The translations under genes and the position numbers were made by a program. This document shows positions 26,163 through 33,910 of a stretch of 64,000 bases of DNA, piece by piece. The number at the start of each line of letters is the position of its first letter. The first letter of the stretch is position 1. The stretch is from Galactobacillus timonensis (GTDB taxonomy: Bacteria; Bacillota_I; Bacilli_A; Erysipelotrichales; Erysipelotrichaceae), in assembly GCF_900240265.1 (NCBI RefSeq), contig NZ_LT964739.1, positions 1,182,709 through 1,246,708 of the forward strand, in the 5' to 3' direction. The notes beneath the pieces were generated by a model that saw only the letters and a program-made list of their open reading frames with translations, did no database searches and was not told the origin of the DNA.

Positions 26163-27847
26163 CAATGCGCCTCCGTTTCGCTTTCATATTGCGCCCACGA
26201 ACTGTATTCATCCGCGTGCTGGTCATATACCGTGTACGCGTCAAGCAGGGCGGCAAATGCGTCAATGCGCCCGCTTTGCTTGCCCTTCACCGGCTGTATG
26301 TTCCCGTTTGTGTCGGTCCGTACGTATGTGTTGCCCAGACACCATTTCATAACGGGGTTGTTGTCGTAGTTAATGCGGTGCGCCTCCAAATCAGCGCGCA
26401 AGTTCTTCATCGGCCCGGATAGCGTGATAACGCCCTGTCGGACCGGAACCATTGTCTGCTCGCCAAATTCAGCGCTGAACTGCGCCAATAGCGAATCGTC
26501 AATGTGCCACGGGTCATAGCCAATCCATATCGGCCAGATTCCTTGCGTATCGCGCTGATCGCGGAACCAATCCAAAAATACGCGCTTGTTAACGCGTACG
26601 TCGTCCACAATTGTTATCATCCCGCGCTGCGCCCATAGCTCATAAGGCGCCCCGTCGGTGTTTGTGCGCGTTGCGTCGCTGGTTGCGCTCAGTTTTGTGC
26701 GCGGTATCCAGCAGTGTGTGCGCACGAGGATCTCATTGCTGTCCGCTCTCCTGCCGATCAGTACGGCGGCGTTCATATCCACGCTGTCGGCGGCGTCCAT
26801 ACCGCCAATCGCATAGCGCGGGAACGGACCAGTAATGCGCGCCTCGTTGTTCAATACGTCCCACGGCAACCATGCCTGCGATGCATTTGCGATAATATTG
26901 AAATCTTTCACAAGCACCGTTGCCATATCAGGCGGGGATGCTTTTGCTTTTTCGACATTAGCTCGCAATTCGCCAATCTTCTTGATCGCACCCAAACCCG
27001 GGTTGCTTTTCACCCATAGGCGCTCATCGTCGATCTCACGGCGGTCATCCTGCTCATAAATTAGTGGCAGGAATCGTTCGTCCTCTACCGTGCCGTCCAG
27101 CACTTTGCTTGCGTACTCGTACTGTGCGTCATATACGCTATTACGGATAAAGCCAGCTGTGGTGATCTCGAATAGCAGGGGCTGTCTGCGTGCGCTCATC
27201 GACTGCCGCATGAGGTCATACAAATCACGGTCACGTATTGCAGCCAGCTCGTCGATGATTGCGCAATGTGCGTTCAGGCCATCCATGCCGTTGGTGTTAC
27301 TTGCAAGAGCCCGGATGTATCCAAAATTGGCGGTACAGTAAATATCATTTTGCCGCTTGCGGGCGACTGACTTTAGTGCTCCGCTGTGCTGCAACATGTG
27401 TGCACACTCCAGATATGTATGCTGTGCCTGCTCGCGCTTTGTCGCTAGGCAGTAAATCTCGGGTGCGCCCTCACGGTCAGCGATCAGCATGTAAAGTGCG
27501 ACCGCTGCGACCAATGTGCTCTTTCCGTTCTTGCGTGCCATGATGATCACGCACTCATGGAACCGGCGCATTCCGTTATCATCTACAAAGCCAAACAAAG
27601 CGTTCAATGCGGCTTTCTGGTATAGCTCCAGTCGGATCGGCGCACCAAAATTTCCTTGCGATTGACGGCAAAACCGCTCGATAAACTCAATAGGGCGGTT
27701 AGCGCGTACGGGGTCATAGTGATATTTGCCGGGGCGCTCGTAGTCGTATAGCAGGCGCCTGTACTCTGTGATCAGCTTCGTGCATGCGGGGATCTCGCCA
27801 TTGATGATCTTGTGCGCATACTCAAGCATGTAAACGGTCTCCGCCAT
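26162..27847 (-). CDS. Terminase large subunit
   Basis: 561 aa. ATPase domain with Walker-A-like ARKNGKSTL (about 105), Walker B in AIIDELAA (about 200) and C-motif region ITTAG; C-terminal RuvC-like nuclease with Asp in GGMDAADSVDM and later WIGYDPWH and KQSGRIDAFAALLDAY. Packages DNA through the portal. ATG at 27847 chosen because GGAGGTG lies 7 nt upstream; a GTG three codons earlier overlaps that site. Confidence 0.93.
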   Translation of the reverse strand: MAETVYMLEYAHKIINGEIPACTKLITEYRRLLYDYERPGKYHYDPVRANRPIEFIERFCRQSQGNFGAPIRLELYQKAALNALFGFVDDNGMRRFHECVIIMARKNGKSTLVAAVALYMLIADREGAPEIYCLATKREQAQHTYLECAHMLQHSGALKSVARKRQNDIYCTANFGYIRALASNTNGMDGLNAHCAIIDELAAIRDRDLYDLMRQSMSARRQPLLFEITTAGFIRNSVYDAQYEYASKVLDGTVEDERFLPLIYEQDDRREIDDERLWVKSNPGLGAIKKIGELRANVEKAKASPPDMATVLVKDFNIIANASQAWLPWDVLNNEARITGPFPRYAIGGMDAADSVDMNAAVLIGRRADSNEILVRTHCWIPRTKLSATSDATRTNTDGAPYELWAQRGMITIVDDVRVNKRVFLDWFRDQRDTQGIWPIWIGYDPWHIDDSLLAQFSAEFGEQTMVPVRQGVITLSGPMKNLRADLEAHRINYDNNPVMKWCLGNTYVRTDTNGNIQPVKGKQSGRIDAFAALLDAYTVYDQHADEYSSWAQYESETEAH

Positions 27848-27863
27848 CGTACGCACCTCCGTT

Positions 27864-28241
27864 TCATTCGTCTTCTTCGTCGTCCTCGCCGTTGATAAAG
27901 CGCATTAGCTCAGCGGCTCCGTCTTCGTCTTTGCCAAAACTGTCGGTGATCTTGATTAGCGTTTTGACGGTCGCGTTTGCCGAGTTTGATGTGTTTGTGA
28001 ACTCTTTGACACACGGGTTTGCATACGTGTTGCGCTCACCTTTGACGTATGACTTCTCAGTGGTCACGCCGTCTCTTTCGATTGACTTGCGCAATTCATC
28101 GAGGATCTTCAGCTGCGTCAAATAGCGCTCAAAAGTGGTGCAAAAAAAGAAATTATTCTGCACGCCACGCTTTTTGGCGATCTCAAGAATCTTTTCTGCC
28201 TGTTCTGTCAGTTCACGGTCCTTTTTCGTTTTTCCAGCCAT
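27864..28241 (-). CDS. Terminase small subunit (P27-like)
   Basis: 125 aa from ATG at 28241 (GGAGGTG 5-6 nt upstream). Basic start, then AEKILEIAKKRGVQNNFFFCTTFERYL, LKILDELRKSIERDG and an acidic end (GEDDEEDE). Shape and position directly before the large subunit fit a small DNA-recognition terminase. The P27 family assignment is tentative. Confidence 0.75.
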   Translation of the reverse strand: MAGKTKKDRELTEQAEKILEIAKKRGVQNNFFFCTTFERYLTQLKILDELRKSIERDGVTTEKSYVKGERNTYANPCVKEFTNTSNSANATVKTLIKITDSFGKDEDGAAELMRFINGEDDEEDE

Positions 28242-28426
28242 GTAGCACCTCCAGATTGCAAGCAAAAGAAAAACATCGGCGCTTCACGGCATCCGATATC
28301 TTGATATCTATGTAAATTCTTTCAGCAAATCAATGAAACTTTCATGAAATGGACTGAAAGATAGCGAAAAAAGTGTAAAATCGCCGCTCGGCAGTGCAAA
28401 GCCCCATGGCTCGGCTTCCCGCGGCA
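28242..28426. other. Inverted-repeat cluster between HNH and terminase genes (candidate cos/pac)
   Basis: Contains GATATC-TT-GATATC (28295-28308), a perfect 10-bp palindrome TTTCATGAAA (28340-28349), TGAAA at 28334, 28345 and 28355 (about one helical turn apart), and the inverted pair CTTTCAG (28319) / CTGAAAG (28354). Placement beside HNH and terminase suits a packaging site. Confidence 0.4.
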
Positions 28427-28813
28427 TCATGATTCTTTGTGAAAAGGGGGGATGCCCTTCACAAATTTTTCTTCATCTGTTTCGCGGATTCCGATTGGAT
28501 CGCCGTTCTCGCCAAACATTACGCGCCGGCTGCGTTGTTTTGCCAGTGCCTCGTTGTGTCCCCATGCGTGACCCGGTAATGCATTGTGGCATTGCCAGCA
28601 TACAAGCTGAAGATTTGCGAACGATAACGTCACATTCGGATCGCTGATGTTCGCCGGCGTGATCATCGTTTTGTGATGGACAATCTCGCCCAGACGTTCG
28701 TGGCATATCTCGCAGATACCGCCGTCAATGCCGCGCCGGTAGTCGATATATGCCTGTCTGGTTTGTCGCCATCGTTTAGACGTGTAAAACCAGCGTGCGT
28801 AGTCGTGCGCCAT
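28427..28813 (-). CDS. HNH homing-type endonuclease
   Basis: 128 aa from ATG at 28813 (GGAGGCACAA upstream; an earlier ATG at 28936 lacks a site). ARWFYTSKRWRQTRQAYI at the N-terminus, then the zinc-finger HNH core with C-x2-C (CEICHERLGEIVHHK), Asn in SFANLQLVCWQCHN, and the C-terminal C-x2-C. HNH proteins beside terminase assist cos cleavage in HK97-like phages, which is the likely role. Confidence 0.9.
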   Translation of the reverse strand: MAHDYARWFYTSKRWRQTRQAYIDYRRGIDGGICEICHERLGEIVHHKTMITPANISDPNVTLSFANLQLVCWQCHNALPGHAWGHNEALAKQRSRRVMFGENGDPIGIRETDEEKFVKGIPPFHKES

Positions 28814-28960
28814 TTGTGCCTCCGTGCGTTCACATACAGATACCGCCGGCGGAAGGTTGCCGGCAGGAAAGAAATCATTCAGATATTTGTCGAGGGAGAG
28901 GAAATTTTGCACCGGCCCGGCGATATCTGTATGCAAACGCGCCAGCGGATAAATGCATAC

Positions 28961-28990
28961 AAAAAGGGCAGGCCCGTTTAGAACCTGTCC
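28961..28990 (-). terminator. Leader terminator just downstream of the late promoter
   Basis: Leftward stem GGACAGG / CCTGCCC (one A-C mismatch) followed by CCTTTTTG. It starts about 18 nt after the predicted start site of the promoter at 29015-29043. Confidence 0.6.
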
Positions 28991-29014
28991 TTTGCCTATT
29001 CATCCACTATAAGA

Positions 29015-29043
29015 ATATTAGCACAAATTCAGTATCAATGCAA
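29015..29043 (-). promoter_or_regulatory. Candidate late promoter of the packaging/structural operon
   Basis: Minus strand -35 TTGCAT (29038-29043), 17-bp spacer ending TGTGC (extended -10), -10 TAATAT (29015-29020). Lies between the ArpU-like gene and HNH gene, facing the structural genes. Confidence 0.6.
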
Positions 29044-29048
29044 ACTTT

Positions 29049-29549
29049 TTAGCGCAATTCGTCAACATTTCTGCAGTAATTTTCAACGGCTGTAAGGATT
29101 TTTTTGCGAATGCCGCTGCGCGTCATATCGTAGCGCTGCTCCATAATCAGATCAAATTCGGCATGCTGGTATTTGTCTATAGCCATTGCGCGCGTTGTAT
29201 CGTCCAGTCCTGACAGCATACGATTCACCGCCGCCATACGCTCCTGCGCGTCAATCATCCGTTGCCGGATTTCGTCGCGCCTGACGATTTCCCGTTCATG
29301 GTCAATCGTCGGACGCTCCCCGCCGATATTCCGGCCCGCAACGATTTTGTCATAGCGGATCGCGTTACACCCGCATTCGCGCGTATACGATTCCTGCAAG
29401 CGATCATTACACCGCGCAACCTCTGCAGCATAGAACTCGTAATCGGCGAGGTCACGTAACAACCGCCGCGCCTGCCATTCGTAATACCGCGCGTCATCCG
29501 TATGCGCGCCTGCTGCTGCCGGCGCCGTCACAATTTCTCTCTCACTCAT
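29049..29549 (-). CDS. ArpU/RinA-like late transcription regulator (DUF1492 type)
   Basis: 166 aa, helical. Long N-terminal coiled segment (YYEWQARRLLRDLADYEFYA) and a C-terminal sigma-region-4-like helix-turn-helix (LDDTTRAMAIDKYQHAEFDL, then RYDMTRSGIRKKILTAVENY). Proteins of this type, encoded just before terminase, activate late transcription. The promoter immediately downstream is its obvious candidate target. Confidence 0.75.
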   Translation of the reverse strand: MSEREIVTAPAAAGAHTDDARYYEWQARRLLRDLADYEFYAAEVARCNDRLQESYTRECGCNAIRYDKIVAGRNIGGERPTIDHEREIVRRDEIRQRMIDAQERMAAVNRMLSGLDDTTRAMAIDKYQHAEFDLIMEQRYDMTRSGIRKKILTAVENYCRNVDELR

Positions 29550-29560
29550 GTGCGCCTCCC

Positions 29561-31375
29561 TCAGAACGGCAGATCCGCCCAGTCGTCATCGCTAGCGCTG
29601 AATAGAACGGTATCGTCAACAGCTGTTTTTTCCGCCGTCGTGCTTCCGCTCATAGCGTCAGCGCGCCGTTCGATCTCAGCCGTGTTTCCGTAGCTGTTGC
29701 CTGACGCGTTATCTGCAGCCGGACCGCCCATATCAGCAACCGCCTGTGCCATATGTTCAGCGCGGTCACTCGCCTCTGCGGCGCGCTTTGCACTGCCCGT
29801 CGTATCAATTTCCGCGTAGCCGTTAGCTGTGCGCATAATCGGATGTCCCTCACGCCCATACAGCTCAGCAGGTTTTTTCTGTAGCGGCGAATAGCCCGCA
29901 ACCCTCAACCAGCCCCGAACGGTCGTTGCTGTCGGTTTGTAGCCGATACGGTTTGCAAATTCTGTAATGAATGTGTTTACATCGATTCCGCACACCGTCG
30001 GATCTTTTTCCGTAGCCGTAACGTTTGCGTTTTCGATCATGTAGCGGATGATGCTGTCGGCGGCATAGCCAAACACCTTATCGCGGACCTCTTTTGTATG
30101 GCCCATTTTCAGCGTGTCGGCATCGTCCTGCCCCTCGAGCAGTACGCCGTCTGTGCTTCCATCCGTAATCCGTGTGAACGTCGGATATTGCCACCACACG
30201 TCAATCGGGTCTGATTCCGGAAACGACCGCGCGATTGTCTCGAGTCTGAACGCTGTCGCTCCATCCGGTGCGTTCTGAATGGCGCCATTGTCCAATCGGC
30301 TGAGCGTCATAATGCAGTCCGGCGCGCGGCTGAATACGCCTGCGCCAACGCCGCGGTCGAGTACAGATTTCAGTGCGCTGTTGCCCTTTGCGTAATGGTG
30401 AACAATCATCACCGATGCCCCTGTCTGTTCGTTCAGTGCGCTGACCTGCGCATATGCGGCGGTTACGTCAGCATTGCTGTTTTCGTCACCGTCGATAATG
30501 CGATACAGCGGGTCAATGATAATCAGGCCGATCTGCACGCCCTCTGTTGCGCGGATCTGATCCACCATCGCGGTGAGAACGGTTACGAGGTCGGTGATTT
30601 TAATTGCGCGCCCGCGGAGGGTTAATACGCGCAGATTCGGCAGCGGGTAATCGATACCGCGAGCCGATTTAATGCGCTCGATTCTGTTGCGCACCTCAGT
30701 GTCCTTCAGTTCCAGATTTACATACAGTACCGGCGTCTGCGCGACATGCAGCCCCAGCCACTGCGCATGGTTTTCACCGGCAGTGCAAGCGATAGCGAGT
30801 TCCAGAACCAGCCATGATTTGCCGGCTTTCGGCGGTGCGCTGATAATGCCGATCGAGTTATTGCGCATATGGCCCTCGATCAGCTCTGCATCAAGCGCCG
30901 GGCAATCGGACATACTGCGCGTGTAAATTCCCTGCGGACCGGCGATATGGTGCTGCGCCATCAACCGGCGCGCAGATACCGCACGCGTGCGCTCGCCGTC
31001 TTCATCGGTAATTGCATATGTCGGCACCCACGTATCCGTCTTCCCGTCATATGCGCGTCCGACAATGCGGGCGCCCTTAGTTTTCGCGATCAGCGCCGGA
31101 ACGGCCGCCGGGCTTAATGCCTGCCCCGCCTGCTGTTCAAACGCCCACGCGATCTCGCGCGCTGTCATACCGCTCTGCCCGCGCAGAATTTCTGCAAAGA
31201 TCCGGGCATTGCGTTCTGCTTTTTCGGCCCGCTTTGCGGCGGCTTCGGCTTTTGCGTCTGTTTCCTGCGCTTCGGCTTCGACCGTCGCGGCGTCGTTTTC
31301 CTCTGCCGCTTCGGTCATCGCCTCATTCGTTACTGCGTCATTGATTTCGTTTTTGATTTCATCCATAATTTCCAT
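29561..31375 (-). CDS. RepA-like AAA replicative helicase with SSB-like C-terminal tip
   Basis: 604 aa. N-terminal Ala/Glu-rich region (1-70), a winged-helix-like part, then the AAA_25/RepA ATPase: Walker A in APPKAGKSW (about 180), YVNLELKD, Walker B in IGLIIIDPLYRII, sensor MIVHHYAKG, and an arginine-finger region. The C-terminal third includes a winged-helix segment (TTVRGWLRVAGYSPLQ). The protein ends DDDWADLPF, resembling the acidic SSB tip. It probably drives phage replication; no primase gene is seen nearby. Confidence 0.82.
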   Translation of the reverse strand: MEIMDEIKNEINDAVTNEAMTEAAEENDAATVEAEAQETDAKAEAAAKRAEKAERNARIFAEILRGQSGMTAREIAWAFEQQAGQALSPAAVPALIAKTKGARIVGRAYDGKTDTWVPTYAITDEDGERTRAVSARRLMAQHHIAGPQGIYTRSMSDCPALDAELIEGHMRNNSIGIISAPPKAGKSWLVLELAIACTAGENHAQWLGLHVAQTPVLYVNLELKDTEVRNRIERIKSARGIDYPLPNLRVLTLRGRAIKITDLVTVLTAMVDQIRATEGVQIGLIIIDPLYRIIDGDENSNADVTAAYAQVSALNEQTGASVMIVHHYAKGNSALKSVLDRGVGAGVFSRAPDCIMTLSRLDNGAIQNAPDGATAFRLETIARSFPESDPIDVWWQYPTFTRITDGSTDGVLLEGQDDADTLKMGHTKEVRDKVFGYAADSIIRYMIENANVTATEKDPTVCGIDVNTFITEFANRIGYKPTATTVRGWLRVAGYSPLQKKPAELYGREGHPIMRTANGYAEIDTTGSAKRAAEASDRAEHMAQAVADMGGPAADNASGNSYGNTAEIERRADAMSGSTTAEKTAVDDTVLFSASDDDWADLPF

Positions 31376-31396
31376 GTTCCTCTCTCTCGTTTGTGG

Positions 31397-32608
31397 TTAT
31401 TCGTCTGCGAGGACATTGCGCTCGCCATTGCGTGCCGGCTCGGCGGGTGCTTTTTCTGGTGCTTTTTCTGTTGTCCTTGCGTTTTGATCACGGGCTTCCG
31501 TTCCCGCATATGTGCTGTCGATCCATTCATCCTCGTCATCGGCCTGCGCCATTTCGTCTGCAAGCTCCTGAAGATCCCGTTCCTCTTGTTCCTGTGCAGC
31601 GATAATTGCTTCACGTGCGCTAGGCGTTATGTACGCGAGTTCGTCGGGGTCATACGCTGACGCCGGTGTGCGGTTCTGGTAATACGGCACCGTTGCCGGT
31701 TTCGGCTGTTTCGCTTCTTCAGCTTCCCGCCGTTCCCGTTCAGCGGCGTCATGCGCGACTGTTACGCGGCGATACAGTTCATCCGCGCCCAGCATTTCAT
31801 TGACGGCGTTCATCACGGCGTCGCATACGCGGTCATACGTGCTAGCGCCTGTCACGTGCATGTAGTAGTCACCAATCTCTGCAAGCGCCGGACAATCGCG
31901 GGCCAACTTGCACCCCACACAATGCGCGCCGACCTCCCGCGGGCAATCGTGGCCGGCCGTCATAAGTTTCAGCGTCCGGTTCCATTCGTTGCGGCGATCC
32001 TCCATCCCGGCGGCGGTATGCGGTGCCGTGTGCATTGCCCGTGTGTCGCCGTTCATCACGATCATCACAAGCCCAACCGGCCGCGGGTTGTAATTGCGTG
32101 CGTAGTTCCAGATTGCGTTTGCCGTCATGCGGGATTTCCCGTCATCCGCCCATACGTGAGCGCTCACGCCGAATTTCAGGTCAATGGCGATAATCACCGG
32201 TTCGCCGTTTTTGCCGTAGCCCTCGCCGTACAGGTCTGGTTTCACATAGCCGGATGCATTGCCGTTGCCGTCATATGTGGTGAATCGCCGTTCGGCGGCA
32301 ATCGTTTCAGATCTCACACGGTAGCTATCAAGAACGGCCCGTACAGCGGATGCCGTCCAATCAACGGCGGCCCAGTCGCTCGCGTCCAGCAGTTCACTGT
32401 CAGCGGGGTCAATCGCGGCGCCGGTAATCGTGCGCTCAACAATTGCGTGAAGCGTCGATCCCCGTGCGTGTCCACCTGCAGCGTCGCTCATCCATCCGGC
32501 GCGCGGGCAGTCAATAGCGCGGGCGTTCGACGCGGCAGACGTGGCCGGCGCCGTGTTGCTGACGTAGCGCGCGTACTGCGTTGTGGAACGTGGTGCTGTT
32601 TGGTTCAT
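31397..32608 (-). CDS. PD-(D/E)XK nuclease-like protein (DUF2800/Cas4-like)
   Basis: 403 aa from ATG at 32608. GSTLHAIVE at the N-terminus supplies a conserved His; VKPDLYGEGYG and AIDLKFG give the D-x(n)-D-x-K core. The Cys cluster CPREVGAHCVGCKLARDC resembles the Fe-S or zinc cluster of RecB/Cas4-type exonucleases. A long Glu/Ala/Lys-rich tail follows. It is the first gene of the leftward early operon, so it probably acts in phage DNA replication or recombination. AGAGG is rather far (12-13 nt) from the ATG. Confidence 0.75.
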   Translation of the reverse strand: MNQTAPRSTTQYARYVSNTAPATSAASNARAIDCPRAGWMSDAAGGHARGSTLHAIVERTITGAAIDPADSELLDASDWAAVDWTASAVRAVLDSYRVRSETIAAERRFTTYDGNGNASGYVKPDLYGEGYGKNGEPVIIAIDLKFGVSAHVWADDGKSRMTANAIWNYARNYNPRPVGLVMIVMNGDTRAMHTAPHTAAGMEDRRNEWNRTLKLMTAGHDCPREVGAHCVGCKLARDCPALAEIGDYYMHVTGASTYDRVCDAVMNAVNEMLGADELYRRVTVAHDAAERERREAEEAKQPKPATVPYYQNRTPASAYDPDELAYITPSAREAIIAAQEQEERDLQELADEMAQADDEDEWIDSTYAGTEARDQNARTTEKAPEKAPAEPARNGERNVLADE

Positions 32609-32866
32609 GTTTGTATTCAATCCTCTCTTTCTCACCGCCCCTTCGTTCAGCGGTTCTAAACGTAGGATAAAACGATAAAAAATTTTCCGGTTTGCGAAAT
32701 GTTCGCAAAATGGCTTAATCATGCGGTTTAGCACTCATTGAGTCATAGCTGTTTGTAAGCGTGTTTCATGGCTATTTCAGTAAATGTTTTCATAAAAATT
32801 CAAACAAATTGCACAATTAGTGCTGTAATCCCGCTAAAATGAGCGCGGAAAGTTGAGGACGTGTTA
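32609..32866. promoter_or_regulatory. Divergent early control region with operator palindromes
   Basis: 258 bp between the leftward early operon and the repressor. It holds a perfect 8-bp inverted repeat with 3-bp centre at 32691-32709 (TTTGCGAA-ATG-TTCGCAAA) and an odd-centred palindrome ACTCATTGAGT at 32733-32743. AT-rich patches flank them, but neither promoter matches consensus well enough to place. Confidence 0.6.
32691..32709. promoter_or_regulatory. Candidate repressor operator
   Basis: TTTGCGAA-ATG-TTCGCAAA, fully symmetric. The half-site TTCGCAA recurs inside the start of the repressor gene at 32959-32965 and 32972-32978. Confidence 0.6.
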
Positions 32867-33466
32867 GTGAGCGTAACAAAAAAGGCGGATATGACCGTCA
32901 AAAGCGCGATGTCTGTTATTTCTGACAACATCAAAAATGGATTGATTCTTGCAAATTGTTCGCAAGCGAATTTCGCAAAAAATTTATCTGTTTCGCCCGG
33001 TTCCGTATCCGGATGGCTGCGCGGAACAACGGAACCGCCTCTGCACATGCTGGATCGGATCGCCAGCGCGCTGGGCGTAACGGTCGCGGATCTCGTAACG
33101 CCGGACGGGGTAGGGCGTGCGCCTGACGGCGTGATCGTCTGCCCCGTAATATCAGCGCGCGCGCCGTATGCCGTGATCGGTCAGATGCCGGCGCCCCGTG
33201 AATATTCCGCATATCACGGTCTGGTTGCCGTATGCGGTGCGTCCGATTTGTGGCTGTGCGTTCCTGCTGATAGCACGGGGCTGGGACTCCATTGCGTGCT
33301 GCGCGATGAACGCGCCGGCGGTGAACTGCGCCCCGGCTATGCGTTTCGCGGCGCGGGCGGATGGTCCTGCGAGTCGGATGCGTATGGGCGCCCGCTGTAT
33401 GGCGCTGATATCGCGTATGCGGTAGTCGGACGTATGGCGCCCGTGTCGCCGTCCGCGTATCGCTGA
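32867..33466 (+). CDS. XRE-family prophage repressor (CI-like)
   Basis: 199 aa from GTG at 32867 (GAGGA 7 nt upstream; the GTG at 32861 is too close). Helix-turn-helix at about 25-70 (NFAKNLSVSPGSVSGWLRGT, then LDRIASALGVTVADLV). The C-terminal domain (YAVIGQMPAPREYSAYHGLV onward, ending ADIAYAVVGRM) has the layout of an S24-like domain, but I see no clear Ser/Lys dyad, so self-cleavage is doubtful. It runs rightward toward the integrase, opposite to the early operon. Confidence 0.82.
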   Translation: MSVTKKADMTVKSAMSVISDNIKNGLILANCSQANFAKNLSVSPGSVSGWLRGTTEPPLHMLDRIASALGVTVADLVTPDGVGRAPDGVIVCPVISARAPYAVIGQMPAPREYSAYHGLVAVCGASDLWLCVPADSTGLGLHCVLRDERAGGELRPGYAFRGAGGWSCESDAYGRPLYGADIAYAVVGRMAPVSPSAYR

Positions 33467-33506
33467 CGCTCCGCGGCCGTCTCACTAACGCTGTTGTTGC
33501 AGAAGG

Positions 33507-33624
33507 GGTTTTTACTCAGTAGGCGCTCCGGCCGGCGCTGGTGGGATATACGGCCCCCCTTAAGGGGGCCGTAATTCCCCTGCGCTTTGCCGGCCTCTGC
33601 GGGAATGATAGTTTTAGCGCATAC
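33507..33624. repeat. Copy 1 of a roughly 117-bp structured repeat
   Basis: Core hairpin ACGGCCCCC (33550-33558), loop CTTAA, GGGGGCCGT (33564-33572); outer arms GGCCGGC / GCCGGCC extend it. Flanks (GGTTTTTACTCAGTAGGCGC before; GCCTCTGCG and TTAGCGC after) recur at copy 2. Confidence 0.75.
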
Positions 33625-33746
33625 GATATCCCCCGGCCGGCTATGCCGTCCACCCCCTCCGGGGGTTTATCTGCGGATGATGTGTGCGTGCGGGATTGAT
33701 CGTATGGCGCTATTCGCTGTATGTGGCACAATACCCTGCAGGGGAT

Positions 33747-33863
33747 GGTTTTTTATTACGTAAGCGCTCGGGTTGCGCCGTAGGGGATATATGGCCCCCC
33801 TTAAGGGGGCCATAATTCCCCGGTGGCGCTTCCCGCCTCTGCGCCGTATGAACAATTAGCGCT
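33747..33863. repeat. Copy 2 of the structured repeat, with compensatory changes
   Basis: Core hairpin ATGGCCCCC (33791-33799), loop CTTAA, GGGGGCCAT (33805-33813); outer arms GCGCC / GGCGC. Relative to copy 1 the second pair is T-A instead of C-G, and the outer arms differ but still pair. Confidence 0.75.
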
Positions 33864-33889
33864 TCAGATTTGCACTGCGCGTGCTATGC

Positions 33890-33908
33890 TGTGGCGGGGA
33901 GGTGGCGG
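33890..33908 (+). repeat. GTGGCGG pair overlapping the integrase ribosome-binding site
   Basis: TGTGGCGG (33890-33897) and GGTGGCGG (33901-33908), 11 bp apart. The integrase Shine-Dalgarno GGGAGG lies between and inside them, and ATG follows at 33911. Confidence 0.55.
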
Positions 33909-33910
33909 AT

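Larger units (their letters stand above)
33467..33910. other. Repressor-integrase intergenic region
   Basis: 444 bp without a gene. It contains the two structured repeats about 240 bp apart, a small ACCCCC / GGGGGT hairpin near 33651-33666, and the GTGGCGG pair over the integrase ribosome-binding site. Confidence 0.7.

Noticed and set aside
33516..33855. Two leftward frames between repressor and integrase with similar peptides
   Set aside because: Their similarity comes from the structured DNA repeats; both cross GC-rich hairpins and lack start signals.
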